From the NCBI GenBank assembly GCA_023485185.1, contig JAMCZP010000207.1, forward strand, positions 1-8,395: a stretch of DNA of 8,395 bases, in the 5' to 3' direction. This DNA comes from Gammaproteobacteria bacterium. GTDB lineage: Bacteria > Pseudomonadota > Gammaproteobacteria > Pseudomonadales > Halomonadaceae. Below the pieces are notes generated by a model. The model was given only the letters and a program-made list of their open reading frames with translations. It had not been told where the DNA came from and made no database searches. The position numbers and the translations under genes were made by a program. Shown here in pieces: positions 1-5,337 of this stretch (the first letter of the stretch is position 1; every line of letters starts with the position of its first letter).

Positions 1-1559
1 GCCTCGTGTTCGACGACTACACCATGGCGTTTACTATCGGCCATCTCGCGTTAGCCATGATTTTGTTAGATGGTGGCTTGCGTACCCGCCTCAAAACTTT
101 CCGGGTTGGTTTTAAACCCGCGCTCTCCTTGGCCACATTTGGCGTCCTTATCACCAGTGCCATCGTAGGTTTAATCGCGATGTGGGTGTTTGATCTGACG
201 CTGGTCCAAGGTTTACTTGTTGGTGCTATTGTTGGCTCTACCGATGCCGCAGCGGTTTTTTCCATGCTGAGCGGTCGTGGCGTTAATCTTAACGAGCGGG
301 TGAGTGCAACGTTGGAAATCGAGTCCGGCACCAACGACCCGATGGCGATTTTTCTGACCTTGATGCTGGTTGAGCTGCTGGTGGGCGATATTGGAGGCCC
401 ATTTGAGACACTGCTGTTTTTCACTTCGCAATTTGGTATTGGTTTAATTGTTGGTATTGGCGGTGGTTGGCTAAGCGCCAAGCTGCTGCGCTGGCTCGAC
501 CTCGCGCCCGGCCTTTATGCCATGCTGGCGTTAGCGCTAGGGTTCAGCGTATTCGGCTTAACCAGTGTATTGGGCGGCAGCGGCTTTTTGGCGATTTATC
601 TGGCCGGCTTGATGATTGGCAATCAGCCCGGTCGCCACCTGAACTTTATTCTGCCAGTACACGATGGCTTAGCGTGGCTCAGCCAAATCGGCCTGTTCTT
701 GGTACTAGGCTTATTGGTAACGCCTAGTGAGCTATGGGATGTCGCACTACCCGCAGGGTTGGTGGCGCTGGCGCTTATCTTTATTGCTCGCCCACTGGCG
801 GTTTTGATCACCATTAAACCGTTTTTTAAATTCCGTTGGCGAGAAACCTTCTTTATTGCCTGGGTAGGCTTGCGTGGTGCGGTGCCCATCGTACTGGCGA
901 TCTTCCCGGTCATTGGTGGGGTCGAGAACGCCTCGCTCTACTTTAACGTGGCGTTTGCTGTGGTATTGATGTCGCTGCTGATTCAGGGCGGCTCGTTAAC
1001 GCTTATGGCCAGATGGCTAAAAGTAGAGGTGCCGGTTGGTACCGTGCCCAACCGACGTGGCCCGCTGGGTATCCTGCCAGAAAATGATTTTGAACTGTTT
1101 GTGTACGGGGTAGAGAACCAAGATTTAGACGATGTGCCCATCCGTTTACTGCGTTTCCCCTCTGGGGCACTGATTTCTGCCCTATTTCGCGATCACGCCA
1201 TGCTTCACCCCAAGGGGAGCACGCGCCTAAAGCTCGGCGATGTAATCTGTGTTATTGGCCGCTCAACCGATTTAAACGCCCTTAATCGGCTATTTAATGG
1301 CGATGCCAAGCTTAAACAGGAGCGCGCCTTCTTCGGTACCTTTACCTTAGATGGCACCGCACAGATGCAGGATGTCGCCCAGGCGTATGGCTTAACGCTA
1401 AGCCCCGGCGAGCAGAACATAACCCTGGCGGAGTTTATGGCGATGCGGGTAGGCGGACACCCTGTACTAGGGGACGACGTAGACTGGCACGGCATTCATT
1501 GGGTGGTCAGTGATATGGAAGGCGGGAAAATTACCCGCGTTGGCTTACGTTTGTACTAA
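1..1559 (+). CDS. cvrA: K+/H+ antiporter, CvrA/NhaP2 type (5' truncated by window edge)
   Basis: An inner-membrane antiporter of the CPA1 family, which exchanges cytoplasmic K+ for H+ and is linked to cell-volume and K+ homeostasis. The reading frame is open from the first bases. Against the remembered E. coli protein about 60 N-terminal residues are missing, so the GTG at 6 is an internal valine and not a start. Numbering from that GTG, hydrophobic segments fill residues 8-340, with the family motifs GSTDAAAVF near 77-85 and ESGTND at 106-111, the ion-binding region. A TrkA-C-like regulatory domain follows at about 350-430 and a CorC/HlyC-like C-terminal domain at about 435-517. It ends in TAA 7 bp before the promoter of the tRNA gene and looks like intact host chromosome flanking the element. 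CvrA and NhaP2 are two names for the same family. Confidence 0.93.
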   Translation, partial: LVFDDYTMAFTIGHLALAMILLDGGLRTRLKTFRVGFKPALSLATFGVLITSAIVGLIAMWVFDLTLVQGLLVGAIVGSTDAAAVFSMLSGRGVNLNERVSATLEIESGTNDPMAIFLTLMLVELLVGDIGGPFETLLFFTSQFGIGLIVGIGGGWLSAKLLRWLDLAPGLYAMLALALGFSVFGLTSVLGGSGFLAIYLAGLMIGNQPGRHLNFILPVHDGLAWLSQIGLFLVLGLLVTPSELWDVALPAGLVALALIFIARPLAVLITIKPFFKFRWRETFFIAWVGLRGAVPIVLAIFPVIGGVENASLYFNVAFAVVLMSLLIQGGSLTLMARWLKVEVPVGTVPNRRGPLGILPENDFELFVYGVENQDLDDVPIRLLRFPSGALISALFRDHAMLHPKGSTRLKLGDVICVIGRSTDLNALNRLFNGDAKLKQERAFFGTFTLDGTAQMQDVAQAYGLTLSPGEQNITLAEFMAMRVGGHPVLGDDVDWHGIHWVVSDMEGGKITRVGLRLY

Positions 1560-1565
1560 AAGGCG

Positions 1566-1593
1566 TTGACTTAAAAAGGAAAGCTGTTAGTAT
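1566..1593 (+). promoter_or_regulatory. sigma70-type promoter of the tRNA-Ser gene
   Basis: TTGACT (1566-1571) is separated by 16 bp from TAGTAT (1588-1593), and a GC-rich discriminator (GCACCCG) follows before the mature tRNA begins at 1609. The placement directly after the antiporter stop and before a stable RNA gene fits a dedicated promoter. TATATG at 1591 is an alternative -10 with a poor 19-bp spacing. Confidence 0.6.
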
Positions 1594-1608
1594 ATGCACC
1601 CGTAAGCC

Positions 1609-1699
1609 GGAGGGATGGCAGAGCGGTTGAATGCACCGGTCTTGAAAACCGGCGTAGGTGAATAACCTACCCAGGGTTCGAATCCCTGTCCCTCCGCCA
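1609..1699 (+). tRNA. tRNA-Ser(UGA)
   Basis: This is a complete class II tRNA of 91 nt with an encoded CCA end. The acceptor stem GGAGGGA (1609-1615) pairs with TCCCTCC (1689-1695), then discriminator G and CCA at 1697-1699. The anticodon stem CCGGT/ACCGG (1636-1640 and 1648-1652) encloses the loop CTTGAAA with anticodon TGA at 1643-1645. A long variable arm, GTAGGTGAATAACCTAC, and the T-arm loop TTCGAAT are typical of serine tRNAs. It reads UCA and probably other UCN codons. Its 3' end remains intact although it is the likely integration target. Confidence 0.97.
1672..1699 (+). other. probable left attachment site (attL) in the tRNA 3' end
   Basis: P4-type integrases commonly recombine in the T-arm and acceptor region of tRNA genes, and the integrase here starts 162 bp downstream in the same orientation, the classical arrangement. 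The exact core cannot be fixed because the second copy, attR, is not in this window. No repeat of GGTTCGAATCCCTG was seen further right. Confidence 0.5.
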
Positions 1700-1713
1700 T
1701 AACGCTTTAAAAG

Positions 1714-1737
1714 GCCCGCTAATCGCGGGCTTTTTTT
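1714..1737 (+). terminator. intrinsic terminator after tRNA-Ser
   Basis: The stem GCCCGC (1714-1719) / GCGGGC (1725-1730) has a 5-nt loop TAATC and is followed by seven T residues. It lies 15 bp after the tRNA CCA and would end the tRNA transcript before the integrase region. Confidence 0.9.
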
Positions 1738-1820
1738 CGTCTGTACTTCGCATAATCAAAAACTTACGTTCGTATGGTGTTTTATCGGGTTGCACGGCAT
1801 CGCACACAAGCGCAGAATCT

Positions 1821-1841
1821 ATGTTGGGTGGGATGTTGGGT
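1821..1841 (+). repeat. tandem ATGTTGGGT repeat upstream of the integrase
   Basis: ATGTTGGGT occurs at 1821-1829 and again at 1833-1841, a 12-bp period with about one helical turn between copies. Its position between the presumed attL and the integrase start codon fits arm-type recombinase binding sites or autoregulatory sites. This function is inferred from position only. The rest of the 1738-1860 gap shows only a weak promoter candidate (TTGCAC 1790-1795, 17 bp, CAGAAT 1813-1818). Confidence 0.4.
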
Positions 1842-1860
1842 AAGGAGTTAGGAACCCGTT

Positions 1861-3144
1861 ATGCCAAGACTAACGAAGCCGTTAACCGCGCTGGAAGTGA
1901 AGCGACTCACACAACGCGGCCTATACGCCGCTGGTGAAGTGCCTGGTTTATATCTGCAGGTCGCCAAGACTGGCACCCGGTCGTGGGTATTGCGTTACGC
2001 TACTGGTGAGACGCGCCTAGCTGAATCTGGTAAGACGTTCAAAGTGCGTCGTGATATGGGGCTGGGGAGTTATCCCGGCGTCACGTTAGCACAAGCCCGC
2101 GAGAAGGCCCGCGCTATTCGTGAAAAGCTGGATGCCGGCATAGATCCTGTTGCCGAACGTAAAGCCGCTGGTCAATCACGCCGCGCTGCAGAGCTGGCGC
2201 TTATCACCTTCACCGATGCGGCCGCCGCTGTTATCAAGATTAAGCAGGCAGAGAGCCGTAACGCTAAGCACGGTAAGCAATGGCAGTCCACGCTAGAAAC
2301 CTACGCCTTCCCCATCCTTGGCAAGATGGCCGTCTCAGATATTGAGCTAGTACACGTTAAGCAAGTGCTGCAGCCGATCTGGGAAACCAAAACGGAAACC
2401 GCTACCCGTGTTAGGCAGCGCATTGAAGCAGTATTAAGCTGGGCAACCGTCAATGGCCACCGAAGCGGCGATAACCCAGCGCGCTGGAAAGGCAACCTAG
2501 ACACCATATTGCCGTCACCTTCCAAAGTGGCGAAGGTGGAACACCACCGCGCCATGCCGATAGATACCATGCCGACGTTCTGGCACTCCCTTGAGAAGCG
2601 CACCGGGGACGCGGCCAAGTGCCTGGCGTTTACGATCCTGACCGGCTGCCGTTCTGGTGAAACCCGTGGCGCTCGCTGGGATGAGATAGACCTGGCCAAC
2701 GCCAGCTGGACGATACCCGCCAGCCGCATGAAGGCAGGCAAGGAACACCGCGTTCCCTTATCCGCGCCAGCATTGGCCTTGCTTAAAGAGCAGTCTCAGG
2801 CACGGGAATACGTCTTTCTAAGCCCCCAAGGCAAGCCGCTGTCTGATGCAGCCATGACTGCCTTACTCCGCCGCATGAAAGAGGATCACCGGGCAACGGT
2901 TCACGGTTTCCGGTCAACGTTCAGGGATTGGATGGCAGAGCGCACCGGCACGCCTCACGAAGTAGCAGAGGCAGCACTGGCGCATAGCATCCGCAACGGC
3001 ACAGAGGCGGCTTACCGCCGTAGTGATCTATACGCCAAGCGGGCCCGCGTCATGGATCAGTGGGCCGCATTTGTCACCACACCGGCACCGGCTGGCGCTG
3101 GCAATGTTGCACCGATCAGGGGAGAGGTGGCCACCGATGGATGA
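1861..3144 (+). CDS. int: tyrosine recombinase / P4-type site-specific integrase
   Basis: This 427-aa integrase would insert and, with an excisionase, remove the element at the tRNA-Ser gene. The N-terminal 90 residues resemble the DUF4102 arm-DNA-binding domain, with GLYLQV and GLGSYPGVTLAQAR segments. A helical core-binding domain follows at about 110-200, then the catalytic domain. The catalytic set is visible: Arg264 in TGCRSGE, a Lys in the MKAGKEHRVPLS hairpin (291-294), His348 and Arg351 in HGFR, His375 in ALAHS, and the nucleophile Tyr385 in AYRRSD. All are present, and the length is normal for P4-type enzymes (about 400-430 aa), so it looks active. AAGGAG (1842-1847) and AGGA (1850-1853) precede the ATG. 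It overlaps the next gene by 8 nt. Confidence 0.95.
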   Translation: MPRLTKPLTALEVKRLTQRGLYAAGEVPGLYLQVAKTGTRSWVLRYATGETRLAESGKTFKVRRDMGLGSYPGVTLAQAREKARAIREKLDAGIDPVAERKAAGQSRRAAELALITFTDAAAAVIKIKQAESRNAKHGKQWQSTLETYAFPILGKMAVSDIELVHVKQVLQPIWETKTETATRVRQRIEAVLSWATVNGHRSGDNPARWKGNLDTILPSPSKVAKVEHHRAMPIDTMPTFWHSLEKRTGDAAKCLAFTILTGCRSGETRGARWDEIDLANASWTIPASRMKAGKEHRVPLSAPALALLKEQSQAREYVFLSPQGKPLSDAAMTALLRRMKEDHRATVHGFRSTFRDWMAERTGTPHEVAEAALAHSIRNGTEAAYRRSDLYAKRARVMDQWAAFVTTPAPAGAGNVAPIRGEVATDG

Positions 3145-3877
3145 TGAGCTGAAAGCGATCCAAGATGACCTGGACAGCGTGCTAGAGCGTTTAGGCAAAT
3201 ACCTTCACCGTGGTCAATATGGTTTTTGCAACCTAACTCCGCGCAAGCGTACTTACGAGCGTCGCTCTGATGCACCTTTTGCACCGCCATCTTGGGTACT
3301 TAATGGCCCGGCCACTTCACCAAGGGAGGATGCAGCTCGAGTTGTTTTCCAGTATGTATGCGGTCGCCAGCGCGAAAAAATCACCCGTTACACCCATATG
3401 GCACAAGTGATTTTTGATGTTGGCTGTATTAGGCGTCAGCGTGAGGAAAGAACGGTTGAACTCATTGAAAAGCATGGAGAGGATTTAGGCCATTTGCTGG
3501 CTGCAATCAGCAGCCTAGCTAGGTGTTACGACCATGGTTTACACCCACTTGAAAGTCTTCATGCAGAGCTTTTGGGTTTTGCTGCTAGTGCCTATTTACA
3601 CAAGGAGGTGGAATATTTAGGGCAAGAATTTGGCGTTCCGCTTAATTCAAAGCGAGAAGTTGATCGGAAGGCAGGCAAAAGACTTTCAGCGGTGCTAACC
3701 GTCTTCAATAAAAACCGCCAAGACCCTAAACGCCACCCCATTGGAGAAGCATTATTCGAGCTTGCTGGCGAGCCATATGGCATGTCTGCATCTGTGGTAA
3801 AGCGTGCGTACTATGCCCATGGTATGCAAAAGGAGCTAGCAGAACTAAGCCAAAAAATGGACGACCTTAATAAATAA
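3137..3877 (+). CDS. hypothetical protein, co-transcribed with integrase
   Basis: I do not recognise this 246-aa protein. The ATG at 3137 was chosen because it overlaps the integrase stop by 8 nt and follows a strong GGGGAGAGG ribosome site; an in-frame ATG at 3023 would add 38 residues lying wholly within integrase codons. The sequence is soluble-looking, with an N-terminal acidic helix, a basic patch near residues 36-43, many Arg and Lys residues at about 75-110, a helical mid-part (105-160), and a charged C-terminal helix (QKELAELSQKMDDL). No signal peptide, membrane segment or catalytic motif is apparent. The DNA looks more AT-rich than its neighbours, which suggests a separate origin. 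Translational coupling to the integrase suggests a role in element control or maintenance, but this is a guess. Confidence 0.8.
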   Translation: MDDELKAIQDDLDSVLERLGKYLHRGQYGFCNLTPRKRTYERRSDAPFAPPSWVLNGPATSPREDAARVVFQYVCGRQREKITRYTHMAQVIFDVGCIRRQREERTVELIEKHGEDLGHLLAAISSLARCYDHGLHPLESLHAELLGFAASAYLHKEVEYLGQEFGVPLNSKREVDRKAGKRLSAVLTVFNKNRQDPKRHPIGEALFELAGEPYGMSASVVKRAYYAHGMQKELAELSQKMDDLNK

Positions 3878-3885
3878 AATCAGTC

Positions 3886-3920
3886 GTAATGGTCAAAAAC
3901 AGCCGAAAAATGACCATTAC
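3886..3920. promoter_or_regulatory. perfect 10-bp inverted repeat, candidate operator before alpA
   Basis: GTAATGGTCA (3886-3895) and TGACCATTAC (3911-3920) are exact reverse complements, 15 bp apart. No T-run follows, so it is unlikely to be a simple terminator. TCTAAT at 3921-3926 abuts the right arm and matches a -10 box at five of six positions, although no good -35 was found. The placement in the only real gap inside the element, before the AlpA operon, suggests a binding site for a dimeric regulator. Confidence 0.5.
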
Positions 3921-3978
3921 TCTAATCTACCGCTTCGCCATGCTTGCCTTGTTACCCAATACGACGAGGTAAAGCACC

Positions 3979-4197
3979 ATGGCAGCGAAAACGAAACCCC
4001 AGACCACCCCAAAGCCCGGCAATGAATTTCTAAGCGCTGAGCAAGCCGCTAACCGCTATGGCGTTCATCGCGCCAGCATTTACCGCTGGGCAAAAGAAAG
4101 CGCCTTCCCTGCACCGATCAAACTAGGCCCAAACGTCACGCGCTGGGCATTGGCAGACCTTGAAGCGTGGGAACAATCCCAGCGGGAGGCGTGCTAA
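3979..4197 (+). CDS. AlpA-family DNA-binding regulator / excisionase-like protein
   Basis: A 72-aa helix-turn-helix protein of the Phage_AlpA/MerR-like type. The core runs from FLSAEQAANRYGVHRASIY (about 17-35), the helix-turn-helix, through RWAKESAFPAPIKLG, to RWALADLEAWEQ (55-66), the conserved wing and C-terminal helix of this family. AlpA was described as a regulator of a cryptic P4-like prophage in E. coli and stimulates integrase expression and excision. Related proteins in islands act as transcription regulators or recombination directionality factors. GAGG at 3966-3969 precedes the ATG at 3979. It is the first gene of the second operon, shares one base with the next start (TAATG), and sits 59 bp after a perfect inverted repeat that could be its operator. 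Confidence 0.88.
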   Translation: MAAKTKPQTTPKPGNEFLSAEQAANRYGVHRASIYRWAKESAFPAPIKLGPNVTRWALADLEAWEQSQREAC

Positions 4198-4673
4198 TGC
4201 TTGCCAATGCGACGCCCTGCGTTTACGCTTGTTGTGCTGGCGCAAAATCGTCAGCCGACCTTGGCCGGTCGAGCAAATCAAGGCGCACTAGCGCCCCCAA
4301 TATAGCAGGCGCTTTTTTTGTGCCCGCTAGTTATGGCGGCTGTGCGTGGGACGCTTTCGAGCGTGCCGGTTTCCTTGATTACCGGTCGGCCAACCCGCGT
4401 ACAGTCGCCCCCATCCGATGCTTGGCCGCATCCGGGGACGACTCCCATAATCAAGGAGTCACACCCATGGCATTACTACGCCTGTCCAACGTTATTACCC
4501 GCAGTTTATCTGGTCGCGCCGCTGCACACAGAGCTATGGCGAAAGCCGCCTTATTTGCCGATAGCAGCGCCAGCACCCGCCTAAAGCGTTACAACCACCA
4601 CATTGAAAAAGCCCAACAGCTAGAAGCCCGCCTTTCTGATACTGCCAAGCGCAGCGCTGGGGGTGTGGCATGA
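4197..4673 (+). CDS. Ash-family-like ORF overlapping a structured leader RNA
   Basis: A 158-aa frame starting at the TAATG junction with alpA, with GGGAGG (4184-4189) 7 nt upstream. The centre, with AGAFFVPASYGG, AFERAGF and CLAASGD followed by a QGVTPM segment, resembles Ash-like ORFs found in P4-type prophages; the family link is from memory and moderate. The FFV codons fall exactly on the T-run of a terminator hairpin (4290-4319), and codons 49-69 overlie a predicted 63-nt structured RNA (4341-4403). An internal ATG at 4467 has its own good ribosome site. So the first 90 residues may be a by-product of a regulatory RNA, or translation through the terminator may be part of the control. The last 68 residues are a basic helical protein. 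A longer in-frame start at 4167 is unlikely because it lies within alpA. Confidence 0.6.
   Translation: MLANATPCVYACCAGAKSSADLGRSSKSRRTSAPNIAGAFFVPASYGGCAWDAFERAGFLDYRSANPRTVAPIRCLAASGDDSHNQGVTPMALLRLSNVITRSLSGRAAAHRAMAKAALFADSSASTRLKRYNHHIEKAQQLEARLSDTAKRSAGGVA
4201..4229 (+). promoter_or_regulatory. weak candidate promoter for the leader RNA
   Basis: TTGCCA (4201-4206, five of six to the -35 consensus) is followed after 17 bp by TACGCT (4224-4229, three of six). It would start transcription about 4236, just before the seqA-like hairpin, as expected for a P4-like leader. The -10 is poor, so this is a suggestion only. Confidence 0.2.
4254..4283 (+). promoter_or_regulatory. seqA-like target of the small RNA, with local hairpin
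   Basis: AATCAAGG (4276-4283) is the exact reverse complement of CCTTGATT (4373-4380). Upstream, GCCGACC (4254-4260) is complementary to GGTCGGC (4384-4390), and CCGGT (4265-4269) to ACCGG (4381-4385), so the contact could extend beyond 8 bp. A local hairpin CGACC/GGTCG (4256-4260 and 4267-4271) precedes the exposed 8-mer. By analogy with phage P4 this is the upstream target of the immunity RNA. No experiment supports it here. Confidence 0.5.
4282..4319 (+). terminator. intrinsic terminator with alternative antiterminator pairing
   Basis: AGCGCC (4290-4295) pairs with GGCGCT (4308-4313) across a 12-nt loop and leads into a run of seven T residues (4313-4319), a plausible factor-independent terminator inside an open reading frame. 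The same GCGCC (4291-4295) can instead pair with GGCGC at 4282-4286 across a 4-nt ACTA loop. The two forms exclude each other, and the alternative uses the last two bases of the seqA-like 8-mer. This predicts a switch: free seqA allows the antiterminator, occupied seqA favours termination. Confidence 0.55.
4341..4403 (+). ncRNA. candidate CI-like immunity RNA (three-way junction exposing seqB)
   Basis: A closing stem of ten pairs joins 4341-4350 to 4394-4403, with two G-U pairs. It encloses hairpin ACGCT-TTCG-AGCGT (4351-4364), a UUCG tetraloop, and hairpin CCGGT/ACCGG (4366-4370 and 4381-4385), whose 10-nt loop TTCCTTGATT displays CCTTGATT. That sequence is complementary to AATCAAGG at 4276-4283 upstream and 4449-4456 downstream. 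Phage P4 keeps its lysogenic state with a short CI RNA whose seqB pairs with flanking seqA and seqC and causes premature termination. Size (63 nt), order and spacing match that scheme. Folding was done by eye, and the RNA ends, probably made by processing, are unknown. Confidence 0.5.
4403..4458 (+). promoter_or_regulatory. long hairpin followed by seqC-like site and Shine-Dalgarno of the internal start
   Basis: AGTCG (4403-4407), CCCC (4408-4411) and GATGC (4417-4421) pair with CGACT (4439-4443), GGGG (4434-4437) and GCATC (4428-4432), giving about 14 pairs in an imperfect hairpin. Six bases later comes AATCAAGGAG (4449-4458), whose AAGGAG is a strong ribosome site 8 nt before the ATG at 4467. 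The first eight bases are complementary to the loop of the candidate CI-like RNA, so that RNA could block this ribosome site. Confidence 0.5.
4467..4673 (+). CDS. 68-aa protein from an internal start in the Ash-like ORF
   Basis: ATG at 4467 follows AAGGAG (4453-4458) with an ideal 8-nt spacing, in the same frame as the longer ORF. The product is a basic, Ala- and Arg-rich, probably all-helical protein with the segments RSLSGRAAAHRAMAKAALFAD and NHHIEKAQQLEARLSDTA. No catalytic motif is seen and I do not recognise it. In P4 the gene after the immunity region, kil, is toxic when expressed, so a protein needing tight RNA control would fit here, but there is no sequence evidence of toxicity. Its TGA overlaps the next ATG (ATGA). 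It may be the principal product, with the longer form being an artefact or an alternative. Confidence 0.5.
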   Translation: MALLRLSNVITRSLSGRAAAHRAMAKAALFADSSASTRLKRYNHHIEKAQQLEARLSDTAKRSAGGVA

Positions 4674-4918
4674 ATCACACGCAGACCCACGCCCAAGACA
4701 TTCAGGACATGATGGCCGCCGTGTATGGCCTTGCTGATTTGCTAGAACAGAGCGGCAGCAACGAAGGCAGCGAGGATGAAACGCAAGTCATAGGGCGCTT
4801 TCACCGGGGCTGTTTGGTCACGGCCATTAAGCACCTGGCTACACGTGCCAATTCACTTACTGACATTATCCAAGAGCAAGAGGCTAGCAATACCGCTGGT
4901 GCTGGGGGTGGCGCATGA
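4670..4918 (+). CDS. small hypothetical helical protein (82 aa)
   Basis: This protein is not recognised. It starts in an ATGA overlap with the preceding gene, after a GGGGGTGG purine run ending 2-4 nt before ATG. It is acidic in the middle (SGSNEGSEDETQ, about 28-39) between two predicted amphipathic helices (8-27 and 44-70) and ends in a Gly/Ala tail. No Cys-His metal site, signal peptide or membrane segment is visible. The start region (GCTGGGGGTG followed by ATGAA) and the two-helix layout resemble the next gene, so the two may be distant duplicates. Tight coupling with both neighbours suggests a real gene of the element's early operon. Its function is unknown. Confidence 0.75.
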   Translation: MNHTQTHAQDIQDMMAAVYGLADLLEQSGSNEGSEDETQVIGRFHRGCLVTAIKHLATRANSLTDIIQEQEASNTAGAGGGA

Positions 4919-5337
4919 ATACCCGTCAAACGCACTTGACCCTAGACCAAGTAACCGCGCTTGTCGCCATTGGTGACAAGGTGGACGATCTAGCCGAAGA
5001 GCTTCAATCGGCGGACTTTTCCGCTGAAGCCGTAGCCCACTATGCCCACGCTTGCCAACACATATCGGACGCAGCCAATGCGCTAATGGAAGCGATGAGC
5101 TTCACCCAGCACCCGATCACCCAGGCGTCAAAGCGTGTGGTGCTGGCGCTGTGTGCCGATGATGCCCACGATCTAGCGCACCTACTGAAAGAAGCCGCCA
5201 AACAGTTAGAGCAAGGCCCGCGCGTACTGCAAGTAACCGCTGAAGGTGCTGATATTCGCATGGGCCGTGATGGCCTGATGGTGGGTACGCTTAAGGTGGC
5301 CGAAGCCGATAAGGCAGGGGGCGATGATGCACGCTAA
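4915..5337 (+). CDS. hypothetical helical protein (140 aa)
   Basis: This protein is not recognised. The ATG overlaps the previous TGA (ATGA) and follows GGGGGTGG at about 9 nt. Residues 10-60 and 75-105 are predicted amphipathic helices rich in Ala, His and acidic residues. The last 35 residues (VLQVTAEGADIRMGRDGLMVGTLKV, split by glycines) look like beta strands, so it may be a helical domain followed by a small beta hairpin. The overall charge is acidic. It shares the MNxxQTH beginning with the preceding protein. The 14-nt overlap with the zinc-finger gene places it directly before the replication-like genes. Nothing visible allows a function to be named. Confidence 0.78.
   Translation: MNTRQTHLTLDQVTALVAIGDKVDDLAEELQSADFSAEAVAHYAHACQHISDAANALMEAMSFTQHPITQASKRVVLALCADDAHDLAHLLKEAAKQLEQGPRVLQVTAEGADIRMGRDGLMVGTLKVAEADKAGGDDAR

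Noticed and set aside
213..431. Minus-strand ORFs within the antiporter gene
   Set aside because: They are shadows of a clear membrane-protein gene, with no ribosome sites or recognisable products.
3886..3920. Inverted repeat as the terminator of the integrase operon
   Set aside because: The stem is AT-rich, the loop is 15 nt and no T-run follows. An operator is a better reading.
4318..4584. Second plus-strand frame of 88 aa within the Ash-like region
   Set aside because: It starts inside the terminator T-run without a ribosome site and overlaps the better supported frame with the 4467 start.
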